In this document: positions 11,934-24,000 of the stretch, piece after piece | How the letters are laid out: the number at the start of each line of letters is the position of its first letter | Position numbering within the stretch: the stretch's first letter is position 1 | Assembly (NCBI GenBank): GCA_029204225.1 | Contig: MU832155.1 | Span: 1-64,000 of the forward strand | Source: Diphasiastrum complanatum | Lineage: Eukaryota > Streptophyta > Lycopodiopsida > Lycopodiales > Lycopodiaceae | DNA: 64,000 nt | Reading direction: 5' to 3' | The notes under the pieces: model-generated | The model's database searches: none | The model's input: the letters and a program-made list of their open reading frames with translations, nothing else | What the model was told of the DNA's origin: nothing | Program-made: the position numbers and the translations under genes

Positions 11934-13343
11934 CTATATTGATTTGAACATGGATCTTGGTATAACTCCAAGGTTGGCTCTATGCTTGTTGAAGGAACTT
12001 TTGCTCAAAGGTTTGGTGAGCATATCTGCAATGCAAGATGATGTGTCGATGTGCTCCAATTTGATTTCACCTCCAATGAGCTTCTCTCTCACGAAGTGAT
12101 GTGCAACTTCGATATGCTTGCTTCTTGCATGGAATATTGGATTGTTGGCAAGGGCTTGAGCTGTAATGTTGTCACACATGATCATAGGTATATTTTCTTC
12201 CATAATTAACTTTAGCTCCACTAGTAATCTCTTGATCCAAAGCACTTCCTTTGTTGTTGTAGTGAGCGCCTTGTACTCAGCTTCACATGATGAGAGTGAT
12301 ACAGTATCTTGCTTTTTGGAAAGCCAAGGTATCAAGTTTCCTCCAAGATATATGAAATAAGCACTTGTAGATTTGATCTACTCTATCACTTGCAAAATCT
12401 GAGTCAAAATAACCAATAATAGAAAGATCTTCACTTTTATACAATAAACCAAAATCAAAAGTTGAAGATATATGTCTAAGCACTCTCTTGGCCTTTTTCC
12501 AATGATAAATTGAAGGATTTTGCATAGCCTGGCTCAACTTATGAACACTAAAGCTTATGTCAGGTCTAGTTATTGTGAGCCAAATTAAGGAGCCTATAAG
12601 ACTTCTAAAAAGTGTGATGTCCTCGGAGGATCTTTCATCACCTTTGTTAGAGTCCTTTACATTTTGCTCCATAGGTGTTTCTATACTCTTACAATTCAAC
12701 ATATTGAACTTTTTTAACATTGAAAGAGCATACTTAGATTGACATATAAAAGGTTTATCTTTAAGAAAGTCAATCTCTAATCCTAGAATATAGTGAATTT
12801 TTCCAAGATCTTGCATCTTGAACTCTTTTTCAAGTGCAATCTTGGTTTCCTCAACTAACTTGATACAATTTCCCGTCAGAATGATATCATCAACATAAAT
12901 AAGAAGGATGACAATATCTTTATCAAACTTGACATATAAGGAAGGATCATAGTTACTAAGATTAAATCTTAGTGACTCAAGAAAGGTGTTAAGTCGAGAA
13001 TACCATGACCTTGGGGCTTGCCTTAATCCATATAAACTTTTGAAGAGCAAGCAAACTTTTCCCTCATCATGGATGAACCCAATAGGTTGATCCATATAGA
13101 TCTCTTCTTCTAGATAGCCATTTAGAAATGCATTAGAAACATCTAGTTGAAGAATTTGCCAATTGAAAAAACAAGCAAGAGAAATTATGATTCTAATTGA
13201 CACCATCTTTGCAACTGGGGCAAATGTCTCCTCATAATCAAGTCCATATACTTGAGCAAAGCCTTTAGCACAAAGCCTAGCCTTGTACTTGTTGATTGTG
13301 CCATCTTGATTATACTTGACTCAAAAAACCCATTTGCAACCCT
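11934..13343 (-). pseudogene. Copia pol fragment (RT and RNase H)
   Basis: Minus-strand remnant starting near 13343 in the RT N-terminus (a stop follows GCKWVF). It runs through KARLCAKGFAQ, LDVSNAFLNGY, YGLRQAPRSWY and YVDDIIL to a connection domain. After a frameshift around 12283-12335, RNase H follows with LSKKQDTVSLSSCEAEYKA and the C-terminal HHFVREKL segment, ending next to the polypurine tract. Everything upstream of RT is lost at 13344, where R0 repeat DNA begins. It belongs to the LTR at 11154-11916. Confidence 0.85.
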
Positions 13344-13842
13344 AATAGCATCTAATATCTGACAATTTGCAATGTGTTATCATCTCTTAGTTCAAAACTT
13401 ACATGAATGGATATTTCACAAACGATAATCTGCTTTACATGTTATGTTACATTCTTTATAAAAGATTTCATGCATATGCACAAAGCTTGAAATGTACCTT
13501 TCGGAGGAATGAAATTATTTGCATGATGTAATGCACTTCAAACATATTACAAGATCCTTCACTTCGAGTTAATAGATTCTTTACTTATTATGGAAGGAGA
13601 CATTCTACAAGGGCTTCTTCCATTGCCTAATGGATAATTTGTCTATTTTAACATGATTGCAATCCACTACGAAAGAGAATCTACATTTGAAAAACATAAT
13701 CAACCAATTAGAAATGAAATCTATGAGTCATTAGAGTGTTGCCCATTCACCCCAACTATCAATTCATTACTTCCTCTTCCAAAGCATGTCTACAAGAACA
13801 TTTCCTACAACGTCCTTTCCTTGTGCTTGGGATGTACCGGAC

Positions 13843-14682
13843 TGTTGATTTCACACGTGTGGATTGTCCACAACATGTACTTGTGATCTCCTAAGGTGTG
13901 TAGATGCACCAATATCCAGACTAGATTGAGATTCAAGATCAATCTTAGATCCTATGGCAAAAACACACTACTACATGCATTCAATCACTTCCAACTCTCA
14001 CTCACACATGTGGGAACTCTCACTCACACATGTCAGAAGTGTTCCAAAAGTAATCTAAGTAAAAACAAGCTGCTCTCCTCGGGTAGAGAGAGAAAATCAT
14101 CAATAGCTCTCGGGTAGAGAGAGAAAGCTAGAAAATCACTTACACTCAAAATCCACTCAATCTCAAAATCAATTAGATCCAAATGAGGAGTACAATGATA
14201 CTAGTAGATCCATGAGCTACCACTATGCTTAACTATGATTGGACCACACTTTTCCACCTCTTAATCCTATTGGACCATTGATCCATGCACCTCTAAATTC
14301 TATTGGACCATTTTCAAGCAAACCTCAAATTCTATTGGACCACTCATGGTTCCACCCCTAAATCCTATTGGACCTCTTAAACTTCATCAAACAAAAGCAA
14401 TACACTTGTCTACACTCTAATTGGCACAAGTTTGGCCTCCTACTCTATTTTGGCTCAATAGTGGCATTACAAGTGGAAATGGATAATTTGCCATCTATGC
14501 CAGACCCTATCAACATCCTACACCTAAATGCTTGACTATGAAATTCTATGAGACCCCTATATTAAACATTTTTATTTACTTTGCATTTCTCCACACGTGG
14601 GAACATCCTCCACACATGTGAGATTCACTTACAAACTTCTATCATAAAAAATACCAAGCTAGATTTTTGCCAATTTCTCACA
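13843..14682 (-). mobile_element. Solo copia LTR with target-site duplication
   Basis: The 840-bp sequence TGTTGATTTC ... TTTCTCACA is flanked by CGGAC (13838-13842) and TGGAC (14683-14687). R0 copy 1 shows the uninterrupted site (GCGGACTTGGG). It is homologous, inverted, to the LTR at 7523-8351. A single LTR with near-perfect 5-bp duplication is what LTR-LTR recombination leaves. It contains CACACGTGTG palindromes at both ends. Confidence 0.85.
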
Positions 14683-14687
14683 TGGAC

Positions 14688-14870
14688 TTGGGACAATTCT
14701 TGAGCATTACTTGTTGGATGTAATTGAGCATTGCACTACATAATTCAAGTGGCTGATTGTAGCAGTGCGCTTGTAAGTAAAATTTGTTGCCACCAGCATT
14801 AGCAGTTGTATGCTTTGGGGTGCCGTTGGTTGGGGTACACAAGTGACATACTATGTGTCCCCATGATAGT
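14688..14870 (-). pseudogene. Gnk2-like fragment, second copy
   Basis: This matches the part of 1141-1554 that covers the Cys-containing segment (HCYNQP, LCSAMLNYIQQV). It is cut off at its C-terminal side by the solo LTR and truncated at the N-terminal side, with no signal peptide. Clearly non-functional. Confidence 0.5.
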
Positions 14871-15084
14871 TGCAGTTGGACTCTCTTGCTAAATATAGCT
14901 CCTTCACATTAGTAAAAATCAAGCCATCCACAAATCCAAATTGATTAGATCATATGCTGCATATAAGGTGCGTGATGGTAGACAAATGCATCACATCTTT
15001 CAATGAGCTCAGGACTTTGTTATAACAAATGATTACAAGCAAGAGAGAGAATATTCACCTTTGAATTAATTAAATGACCTTGTT

Positions 15085-15839
15085 GAAGTAATAGCTCTAA
15101 GCTGCTCTCCCAATGCTTTGTGTGACGTTTGCAACGAGCTTCTAGTGCATCGCACTTGCTGCAGCATCCCTTGTAAGGTCTGCACTTGTTGTTTAAGTAA
15201 TATATTTTCTTTTTCAAAAGCATCTGACTAGTCCTGAACCATATCCAATGCTTCGAGTGTAGCGTCAAATTTGCCATTTTCCTCTTCTAGGGCTTGATTC
15301 TTTTCTAACAGCTCAATGTGAGTTTCGTCAATTTCCTTACTCCTCTTTAGCAGTTTCGGCATTGGCTTGTTGGAGCTCCTAGTCTTTCTTCATAAAATCG
15401 GCTTAGGCTGCTTCGTACTTACTGCCGAGCTTCCTTGAAATCTTTTCTAGGTTGACGAAGTGCTGGATTTAGACATGGGTATCTGTCAGCAACATACCGA
15501 AGTTTATAGCCCCTTTTCTCAAGGTAAGGTCTGTATGGTGGCACTTCTAGTGATGTAATCAGGCTTAGTAGTAGGAGTGGTTCCATCTACGGGTAAGCCT
15601 AATGCTTGACAATAGAAATATTCTGTAATAATAATTTGTTGATTATGGACAACACTACAAGTGTGTCCATCCTCAGTCTCGTCTAAATTGCGAATTAGTT
15701 CATGGCACAAGTTTGTTAGAACAACCAAAGGATCAAATTGAAGCAATCCTTCAATTCTAGCTGTAATGACTAAAGGTTGTAAAACCGGTAGTACTGGTTT
15801 TGGATGGGTTCTGAAAACTATGGTATTGCTAGCGGGCAT
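15085..15839 (-). pseudogene. Degenerate coiled-coil ORF, probably gypsy gag-like
   Basis: A start at 15839 gives a 106-residue frame without a known domain. After stops and frameshifts, a heptad-rich segment follows (LEEENGKF, FEKENILLKQQVQ, LGEQLRA). Long coiled coils of this sort occur in gag-like ORFs of some plant Ty3/gypsy elements; that assignment is inference. It ends at the R0 junction at 15084. Confidence 0.35.
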
Positions 15840-16355
15840 TGTAAACGTTCAAAATACAAGTGAGCTAGCGATGGTTGAGCTCTTGATTGTAAGTAAGAGT
15901 AATAGCAAAATGATCAGAAGAGCAAATGAAAAAGTGAGAATGAACAAAAAAGCAGAAATGTTTGAAGTGTTTGTGGTATTAATGGTATATCAGCGGGTTG
16001 GACAAGCATTAATTAGAAGTGACCTTTTCATTTTGAAGATACAAGTCTAATAATTAGTCCTAATAACAAAATACAATGTGTCGGCTTTTTCACAGTATCC
16101 AATTTTTGGGTGTCGCACTTTTCGCTCTGGCAAAATAGTAAATAAACAAAAAATGGAAGTGCTTGTACAAGTGTCGACATTTTCAAGAAATCAAAATGGC
16201 AAGTGGATGTGAAAAGTGGATGCAATACTTACTAACAAAAAGTGTCGGGTTTTTTGCAAATTATTACTGGCGAAAGTAACAACAAAAATAATTAACGAAG
16301 AGTGTCACATTTTTTGGCAAAGTGTGAACTCTGGAAAATACAAGAGAACAGTATT
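15840..16355. other. Unassigned, possible LTR/leader of the coiled-coil ORF
   Basis: About 500 bp with no coding potential and several direct repeats of an AGTGTCG/AAGTGTGA-like word. It lies between the broken gypsy RT and the coiled-coil ORF start and could be a leader or LTR end; no primer site was identified. Confidence 0.3.
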
Positions 16356-17970
16356 GTCGCGTGTCCTAATAGAACACCTTCCATCATTCCAAAATAGCAT
16401 TTGAAAGGGTGTAATTTTAATGATGTCCCCTCACATCTTCTTAAGGTCTTTTCTAGCAACTCTAGATGATCCTTAGTGGATGAATAAACACAAAAATCAT
16501 CCTTAAAAATTTCTAAAAACTTTCTTAAAAAATTCGGAAAAATGTTAGTCCTCATACATTGGAATATTGCAGGTGCATTACACAAACCAAAGGGCATATG
16601 CATATAAGCATAAGTCTCCCAGTCAGTGGTAAATGTGGTTTTGGATCTATCCTCTTCTTTAATAAAGAATTGGTTGTATCCCAAAAAACCATCTAAAAAA
16701 CTATAACGTTCGTGACCTGCTACTTGGTCTAAAATAATGTCTGTGTATGGCAAGGAATGGTAGTCTTTGGTAGTAGCTGCATTCAACTTTCTAATGTCCC
16801 GACATACTCTAATCTTCCTTATCTTTTTCTTGGGTACTATCACTATAGGTGATACCCATTCGCTGCTCAAAACAAAATGCATAATTCATGTTCTAAATCA
16901 TCTGTCTAATTCATCTTTTACTAAGAATGAATACTTCAGGTTTAATCTATACTATCTCTGTCTAACTGGTATAACTCCCTGAAATAAATCTATTCTATCT
17001 TCTTTCCATTTAACCGGTATACCAGTTAAATCGTCCATTGACCAAGCAGACACATTTTGATACTTCTGAAGAAGTAAATTTAAAGTTCTATCTTTACTAA
17101 TTTCTGTTTCTACATAATCATCCTTATCTACCATTCCCTTAGTCATGCCGCTCTAGTTCCTCCTAAAACTTTTCTTGATTCGGATGATAATTCTCTTCCA
17201 TCCTCCTCATCTATTTCATAACACTCAATGAAACTAACTTGAGCATCTGTAGGTTCCCCTACTTCCTCACCCCATCTTATAAGATGTCCTCCAACTGGAC
17301 TAGCCATCAATATTCTTGGAAAAAATATCTGCTTGGTTGACCAATTCATAATAGCGTCTGCTTGGTGTAACCATGGTCTACCAAAAAATATAGAATACGG
17401 TGGTGTATCCGCTGTGTTTATAACAAAGAAATTCATCATAAAAGTCTATGTTTCTATATTTAAATTAATGCTTCTTAACTCTGGTATGCAACCAGATGCG
17501 TCATCTAAGTGTATCTCATGATGAACAGTGGTCTAAATCTGGTCTTCTAATCCTAATTCTTTAACCATTTTTTCATTCATCAAGTTTGTACTTCATCCTG
17601 AATAAACTACTATTCTATTAATAGTCTGGCCACCTATAATGGTTCTAAGCTCAAGGACTCCACAGTCTCCCCTATCTATGTATTCTACTCTATTAGTATA
17701 TGTGGGTATGGATAATTGTATAAACCTTTCTCCTTTCTTAGTTCTTGCGGAGTGGACTTCTTCGTCCTCCGAAGTGTAACTTGAGGATGAAGGCGGTGTT
17801 TCACTTTCATACTTATCCTTTTCCCAATATACAGTGACCCTTTTATGACTCTTCCCTGTTGTTGTAGCCATGTGGTCTCTGAAGATTATTTTCTTCTTCC
17901 TCCAATGAGTGATGACATCAACTGGGAATAGCCAAGGTCTTCCTAATAACACTTTATAAGATGACTCTGT
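16356..17970 (-). pseudogene. Ty3/gypsy protease and reverse transcriptase remnant
   Basis: On the minus strand from 17970: a retropepsin C-terminal motif (LLGRPWL), an acidic/Ser-rich linker, then a second protease-like region. That region has the active-site DSG changed to YSG followed by a stop, then a LMNEKMVKELGL segment and a second FGRPWL. After frameshifts RT follows: SPIVIVPKKK, RVCRDIRKLNAAT, FLDGFLGYNQ, MPFGLCNAPAIFQ, and FKDDFCVYS in the catalytic box position, ending at LLGH. RNase H and integrase are absent. Multiple stops and the altered active sites show a dead element. Confidence 0.8.
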
Positions 17971-19510
17971 TGTCAGAGATCGGTGGTATTCACAATGGAA
18001 GACTGAGCAAGCAGGCAGTAGGATTGGAAGCACCACACAGAGCAGCAGAATGTTCAAAATGAAGGAATCAAAAATGCACAATGGAACAACAACTGAGTGG
18101 AGACAAAATGTACTCTGATTAATATCCACAAGGAGTACAATCGCATGAAGTAAAAATTTCAGCTAGCTACAAAATGAGAACTTTGATCGTTGTGTGTGAT
18201 AACACATGCAACGGAAGAAACTTGAATGAATTGATAGAAACAATTATCAGATGTTTAGATATCAGAATATTATCAGAATCGTTGAAGAAGCTTTCTGATG
18301 AAGATACATATCTTGATATACCATGCAAAATATCTATAATTGATATTTTTCTACAGTTATTACAACTGCCTCAGACTGTACAATTTAGGCGGACTATCAA
18401 CGAGAAGTCGTCGGGTCAGACAATATAAAAAATTATACTGTTGGAAGTAAATCTTGTTTGTGCGTATTGGCTAGATCTACTCACGATGTGGTGTAGTATA
18501 GAGAGGATCGTCCACCTTTTAATATTCTACCAAAAGCTTCAAACGGAAATAAATAACAAGTATGGAGGCACTGAGGCTTACCCAACTAGTGCCTGAACTG
18601 AAACGAAACTAAAATGAATAAATCCTTACTAAGGCTTACCCAACTAGCAAGGTTAATAAACTAGTTCCTAAATTAACACCCACAAGGGAAATGGAAAGAT
18701 AGATTGCTGCTAACTAATAATCAGTCCAATATATACATGCCACAATACAAACTGATGAGAAGGAGCCAAGAGGAGGCCCGAGAACCTTTCCTCAAGTTAT
18801 GCACCTTCCCAAGAGGAACACAAATGAAATAGAGAGATAATCTCAAAAATAGAGAGCTTGATTGCTTAATCTCAAAAGTGTTATTTACATGGCAAATACC
18901 TCTCCTTTTATGGCAAGGAGGGTCTTCCATAAGTATCCACTAACTTATCGGACTAATTTAGTTCTAGCCATTATAGAACTTCTAACTTAGGATTTGGAAC
19001 TTCAAAGTTTCTAACTTAGGAAAACTTAAGACAAATATTTCTAAGCCTAAGGCTCCTAAATTTAAGTTTTAAATCTAAGTTTATTATTATTTTAAGCTTC
19101 TACTCATGGACTTACAAAACACATGCCATGGTTGAAGTTTATTGACAGATACTCATACATGGACTTACAAAACACATGCCACAGAGTTTTATTTCTTTCT
19201 TTTTATTTTCTCTGTGTTACCACAGTTGCTAACATATACAAAAGATTAAAAATTTTACATGGGGTCGAATTATTTTAGGGTCGAAAAAATTAGACTTGCC
19301 CGATCTAGGGTCTAAAGAATTAGACCGGATCTGATTCGATCTAGGGTCAGAAAGTCTTTGTTTCTTAGGCTTGACATTGGGTCAGAAAAATCCGATACAA
19401 GATTTTTCGATCTTTTGGAAAAACTTGAGCCTTCTGTTTTTTGAATTTTGTAAAGTTTTCAAGATTGCTCATTAATGAATGGATTTGAGGCTGAGCATCG
19501 AATTCCAACA
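17971..19510 (-). repeat. Long 3' LTR of a copia-type relic
   Basis: The inner end on the minus strand starts TGTTGGAATTC just after a purine tract. The outer end is TGTCAGAGATCGGTGG on the + strand, matching the 5' LTR at 20671 (TGTCAAAAATCGGTGG). The 1540-bp length is large for copia. The element inserted inside the gypsy protease region. Confidence 0.65.
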
Positions 19511-19853
19511 CTCTCCCTTGATGTGGATCATGAAAAGCTTGGTCTTCAGATTTAACTTGTCGTTGAATCTGAGTTGGTGCTCTTTTGCTAGAGTTGTTGC
19601 GAAGTAATCTGCTGCCATTAGATTTGTTCTACTGGGACGATTTTTGTACTCCGTGACAATAGTTGGCTGACCTTTTGAACACCAGCGCTAACTTGAATTT
19701 TAGATCCTTCATCAGATTCAGATTGATACTGAATAGTCATCTATACAAAGAGTGGAATTGATGAAGAAATCCGATACAGACTTGAAATAAAAATTCGAGT
19801 TTGCTGAGTTTGAATAAAAACCATTCTCGTCTAGTGTGAAAATATGACCCAGA
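19511..19853 (-). other. Internal 3' region of the relic, purine tract and possible pol tail
   Basis: The minus-strand purine tract CAAGGGAGAG abuts the LTR at 19511-19520. The adjacent roughly 200 bp could be the very end of pol, but the similarity is too weak to call. Confidence 0.4.
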
Positions 19854-20529
19854 CTACATGTTGTTAGTTTTGTCAGAATAATCTGACTGTGTAGATCTGT
19901 TTGATCTAAACTTCTGATTTTTGGAATACGGTGCTAGAGGATCTGACCCTGAGTCTGAGGAGGTTGCAGATTTTTTTACTTCCTCTTGTAGTAGCAATGA
20001 AATTACTCTTGAAAGAGTGAGATGACCCTGGGTCAAAATTGCCAACACCCAATTTTCATAGACTTCAAGTAGACTCGATAATAGAGTCACAACAGCATCA
20101 GAATCTTCAATAACTGAGCCAGTTGTAGCCATTTGCTCCAGAAGGGCTTTGAAAGTGATGAGATAGCTCGAGACACTTTCCGCTTCATATATCTTTATGT
20201 TGAAAAATTTCTTTCTCAAATGTAATTAGAATGTGGTATCCCTAATACCATATAGAGTTGCTAGGATGTCTCATGCATCCTTAGTAGTCTGAATAACACT
20301 TGTGTGAATGATTTGAGTTTCTCTGATATTGAGAGTGATGTAGGCAAATGTCTTGCCATCTTTTAGTCTCCATTTGAGTGGCTACATCACCCTCTGGTTT
20401 AGCCTTTGTGCCATCAACGATGTCCCACAGTTCGTTGGCTAATAATGTGGTCTTCATTTTAAACTTCCGGAGATGGTAGTTACTTCCATCGAGTCTCTCG
20501 ATGACAAAAAAACTAGAAGGTACATCCAT
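19854..20529 (-). pseudogene. Copia gag fragment (UBN2/DUF4219-like)
   Basis: The frame at 20529 starts with a Gag N-terminus (FFVIERLDGSNYHLRKFKMK, then LWDIVDG). A frameshift and a stop precede the second frame from 20219, which carries the UBN2-type helical segment (SVSSYLITFKALLEQM, ending in a short Ser-rich tail). No zinc knuckle, protease, integrase or RT lies between this and the polypurine tract, so only about 1.16 kb separates the two LTRs. The element is a gag-only deletion derivative and must have depended on other elements. Confidence 0.7.
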
Positions 20530-20658
20530 TCTAGTTGAATGAGATCGTTGGTATATACAACGATTTTAGAATATTGTTGGTTGCACGCTTGCTAGAACAA
20601 CGACTTGGTAGAGACAAGTCTTGATAGTCCGTAGTGGAAGCAAATTACTAGAATGCTC

Positions 20659-20670
20659 ACTCTGATACCA
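20659..20670 (-). promoter_or_regulatory. Primer binding site (initiator Met tRNA)
   Basis: On the minus strand TGGTATCAGAGT, one base from the plant copia primer site, directly next to the 5' LTR. Confidence 0.75.
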
Positions 20671-21008
20671 TGTCAAAAATCGGTGGTATTAGTAGCGAAA
20701 GATTGAGCGAGTGGGCAGTAGGATAGGAAGCGCCACAGTCAGCAGCAGAACGTTCAAAATGAAGGAATAAAAAATGTGCAATGGAACAACAACTGAGTAC
20801 AATCGCATGAAGTGAAAACTTCAGCTAGCTACAGAATGAGAACTCTGATCATTGTGTGTAATAACAAATGCAATGGAACAATCTGAATGAATTGATAGAA
20901 ACAATTATCAGATGTTTAGATATCAGAAGATTATTAGAATCGCTGAAGAAGCTTTTGGATGAAGATACATATCTTGATATACTACTCAAAATATCTATAA
21001 TTGATATT
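20671..21008 (-). repeat. 5' LTR of the relic, truncated
   Basis: Closely matches 17971-18340 and then stops at about 21008, where R1 repeat sequence begins. The promoter-proximal part of this LTR is deleted. Confidence 0.7.
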
Positions 21009-21545
21009 ATCTAAAATCATAATTTTTATATAAGTTTGATCGAAAGTGATTTTCAACTAGAGTAATACGAAGCCCTCACGGATATAATCTTTAAAATATG
21101 AGGATTTGTTCAATAAAACTTCAAAATTATGTCATCCAACAAAGTTCATGGACCTAACATACTTTGAGTAATATTTTCCCAACATACATAAAGCTCAATA
21201 ACGTGTTTCTATTTGCATATTTTACGAAATAATGGCTTGACCTCTTGTGTTGTCATTGGCTCAATGAGAAAACTTACCATCATCATATCCCTCCAATGTG
21301 CCTCTAAACACACATTATTTACTCCATAATATGTAAAGAACTGAACATTAGCAAGGTTAACATGTGCTCGTGAGAATCTTCAAAAATTGTCCAATTCTAT
21401 CCAAAAACTCCATAATTTCATATTGATAATGGCTGGATGAGAGGACAAGCTATAGTTTCCACTATATGCAACAAAGGATTTTAACATTATCAAACTTCAT
21501 ATGTAGTTGGGAGAATCTTTATAAGGCCAACTAATACCCATTTTA
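21009..21545. repeat. R1 repeat block, copy 3, with empty TIR-element site
   Basis: Matches about 2935-3345 and then directly about 3950-4040 of R1 copy 1. At about 21415-21430 the flanks of the TIR element (AATTTCAT and TAATGGCTGG) are joined with only a few extra bases between them. Confidence 0.6.
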
Positions 21546-21579
21546 AAGTTCTTTTCATGAATAAAATTTCACATCATCA

Positions 21580-22080
21580 TTAAAAAATAAAAATAAAAAA
21601 TGAAATTTTCACATATCTATATGATTTCTCTCTCTCTCTCACCCTCACCCTCTCACCTCCCAATTGGGACGGAATTGCGTTTGGCGAGATTCGTGCTTCT
21701 CGAGTGCTGCAGTGGTACCAAATTCGCCAACAACTCAACAACTCAAGTTCCATGTAGAAAGGGAGGCGCAAGCACCGCTGCAATCAGAAAGCCTAGATAA
21801 TCCATCTCCACTTGGGATTTACTGCTTCTAACACAAATACAATGTCCATGTTCACGAAGGCATCGTAGTATTTGCCTACTCCTCTGCTGGTTGGAGTAAG
21901 CACGGGCTGGACGGACAGCGTGGAGATGCTAACCGCTTGTATGCTAAATGATGGCAGCTTAGGGTGGATCTTGATGTAGATAGCCAGGGCAGCGGCGCCT
22001 AGGATGATGATTATGGTGCAGATATTGCATTTAATCCATGCGATGCACCGACAAATGGAGTTGTTATAACAAAGAGACAT
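21580..22080 (-). pseudogene. LEA2 / NDR1-HIN1-like (NHL) protein fragment
   Basis: A start at 22080 gives 95 residues: a Cys-rich cytosolic N-terminus, one membrane segment (about residues 20-38, IIIILGAAALAIY), then KLPSFSIQAVSIS, GKYYDAFVNMDI and an EAVNPKW motif. These match the beginning of the LEA2 domain of NHL proteins, single-pass plasma-membrane proteins linked to defence and stress. After a stop, another frame at 21783-21580 holds LPFYMEL, reminiscent of the family's LPPFYQ motif. Frameshifts and missing C-terminal half make it a pseudogene, probably a captured or duplicated gene fragment. Confidence 0.5.
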
Positions 22081-22939
22081 GCTTGCATATAAAAAATCGA
22101 AAAAGCTAATCTGTTGTTTGGCTTAGAGTTGGAAAATGTGGCTGATGATCACGCTTCTTCTACAAGAAAAGTATGTTGCCATCCCCATCGCTTGTAGCTT
22201 TGGCTGTCCAAGTTTCTTTACTATCTTATGGAGTCCTGAATTCACAAACCATTTGATTGGATTTCTAAAGCTTTATATGATTTTGCTATGATCGAAGTCA
22301 TAGCAAAATTAAATGCTGATATAATAAAATAAAATAAAAAACTAAGGCTCCCACAAAACAATTAGTTCAAAGCAGCGAATTGTCCCAGCTATTTTAAGCT
22401 GAAAAGAAGATAGTTATGTGTGTAAATTGATGCAAAGAGCTATCCACCAAACAAATTCAGTCTGTTTTTCACGTGTACTTTTGTATGTCATATTTTTCTC
22501 TAGAAATTTGTTGTGTCATTCATAGTTAGCAACAATGGGTGCGTTCCGGGTGCATTGCTGGCCTGAACTTAAGTGTCAACAGTTGTTTGTAATGATTACT
22601 AAACACGACAGATATTCAATTTTGTCTGTCAACAGGCCATGACCCTATAATGAGTAATCCCGCTTTTAGTTTTTAGTTTTAATGGGTTAGATTTTTAGAG
22701 GATGGGATCTTTCATAGAAGGAACTTCCTGTTTTTATTAATAAAAGATGGGGAAACTCATCTAAGTACAAAGGAATGCATGTAGAAAGTGTAAAGGTCAT
22801 AAGGCGAATTGAGATATTGTACAACTATAACAAAGCAACAATCTCACAAAGTATCTACATAAAGCCTACTGCTTGATGTAAGTCGCTAGTTAAAATCAAC
22901 TTGATGTAAGTCGCTAGTTAGAATCAACGCAAGCTTTCA
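22081..22939. other. Intergenic, nothing recognised
   Basis: AT-rich DNA without convincing ORFs, LTR ends or RNA genes. A short direct duplication (CTTGATGTAAGTCGCTAGTT) occurs at about 22873 and 22901. Confidence 0.4.
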
Positions 22940-24000
22940 ATAACTAGCACATAGTAATAAGACTCATTTGTTTCCTACAAAGAAAGTTGGTTGTAGTTTT
23001 TAGCCAATAAAATAAGGAGCCCTCGTTGATGAGACCTTAAAATAAAAGCTCTGCTGGATGGATTCAAAAAAACTATTGTGATAGAACATAAAATTATCAT
23101 ATGAGGATGATATATTTATGTAGCATAATTTTAAGATAATACTTTTGAAGCACACATTAAGCTAAATAATGTATGTTTATTGGCACATTATGAGATATAG
23201 TGGCTAGAAGGAAAACCTCGCTATTGTTTATCTAGAATGAGATTCTAAACACAAAATATTTGGTTCATAATAAATAATAATAATCCAACATAGTACATCA
23301 ATTTGAATGACACCACTCGGAATTAGTCCACAAGTGGTCACATGTTTCTTCTTAATTCTTCATACTTGTGTTCACAAGTCCATATTCTATTAGAGTTGGA
23401 ATGGTGATTTACCATTCATTTTTTGGAATTTGATCTAAATTATCTGATAAGCTTTTTTCTTTCTCTACTAAGTCCACTCGATAGTGACTGGAAACTATGA
23501 ATGAGCACAAACAATTCTTGCTATTTGTAGTTGTTATTTTTGAATTTTTGACAAATTCTGGTCTATTCAGATCATTAAAAACACCTTTCTTCAACATAAA
23601 TTATTATCTTGGAACTTTACATTACAACTACAAATTATTTTATACGCCATAAATTTTTAAGTTTTTATGAGGTGTAATGTGCTATTCCGAAATCTTTATG
23701 GACATTTTATGAGCTGTAAAATACTTATGAAAAGTTTTATGGACTTCAAGATTTTGTAATGTGTCACACGTAGCTTTCACAAATGACAATCTACTTTACA
23801 TGTTATTTTACGTAATTATTTCATAAAAGATTTCATGCACATGCACAAAGCTTAAAGTGTATTGCACTTCAAACATATGAAATAAAATGCCAACAAGATC
23901 CTTCACTTCTAGTTAATAGATTCTCTACTTATTAAGGAAGGAGCTGAGTAGATAACATTCTACTAGGGCTTTTGCCATTGCAAATTGGATAGTTTGGCTT
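22940..24000. repeat. R0 repeat block, copy 3 (diverged)
   Basis: Pieces match 295-1020 of copy 1 in order, with insertions. It includes the 23409-23597 minus-strand ORF that shares a DNLDQIPKN core with 516-764. The Gnk2-like ORF is not present. Confidence 0.5.

Larger units (their letters stand above)
13345..15084. repeat. R0 repeat block, copy 2 (interrupted)
   Basis: Corresponds to about 190-1750 of copy 1, with the middle (about 262-790) deleted and a solo LTR inserted at 13843-14682. It breaks off at 15084 into gypsy-like DNA. Confidence 0.6.

Noticed and set aside
18442-19510. A separate solo LTR nested in the long LTR (TGTTGGAAGT...ATTCCAACA)
   Set aside because: The polypurine tract abuts 19510 directly and the other LTR's primer-side sequence matches 17971 onward, so one long LTR explains the data; no target duplication for a nested one.
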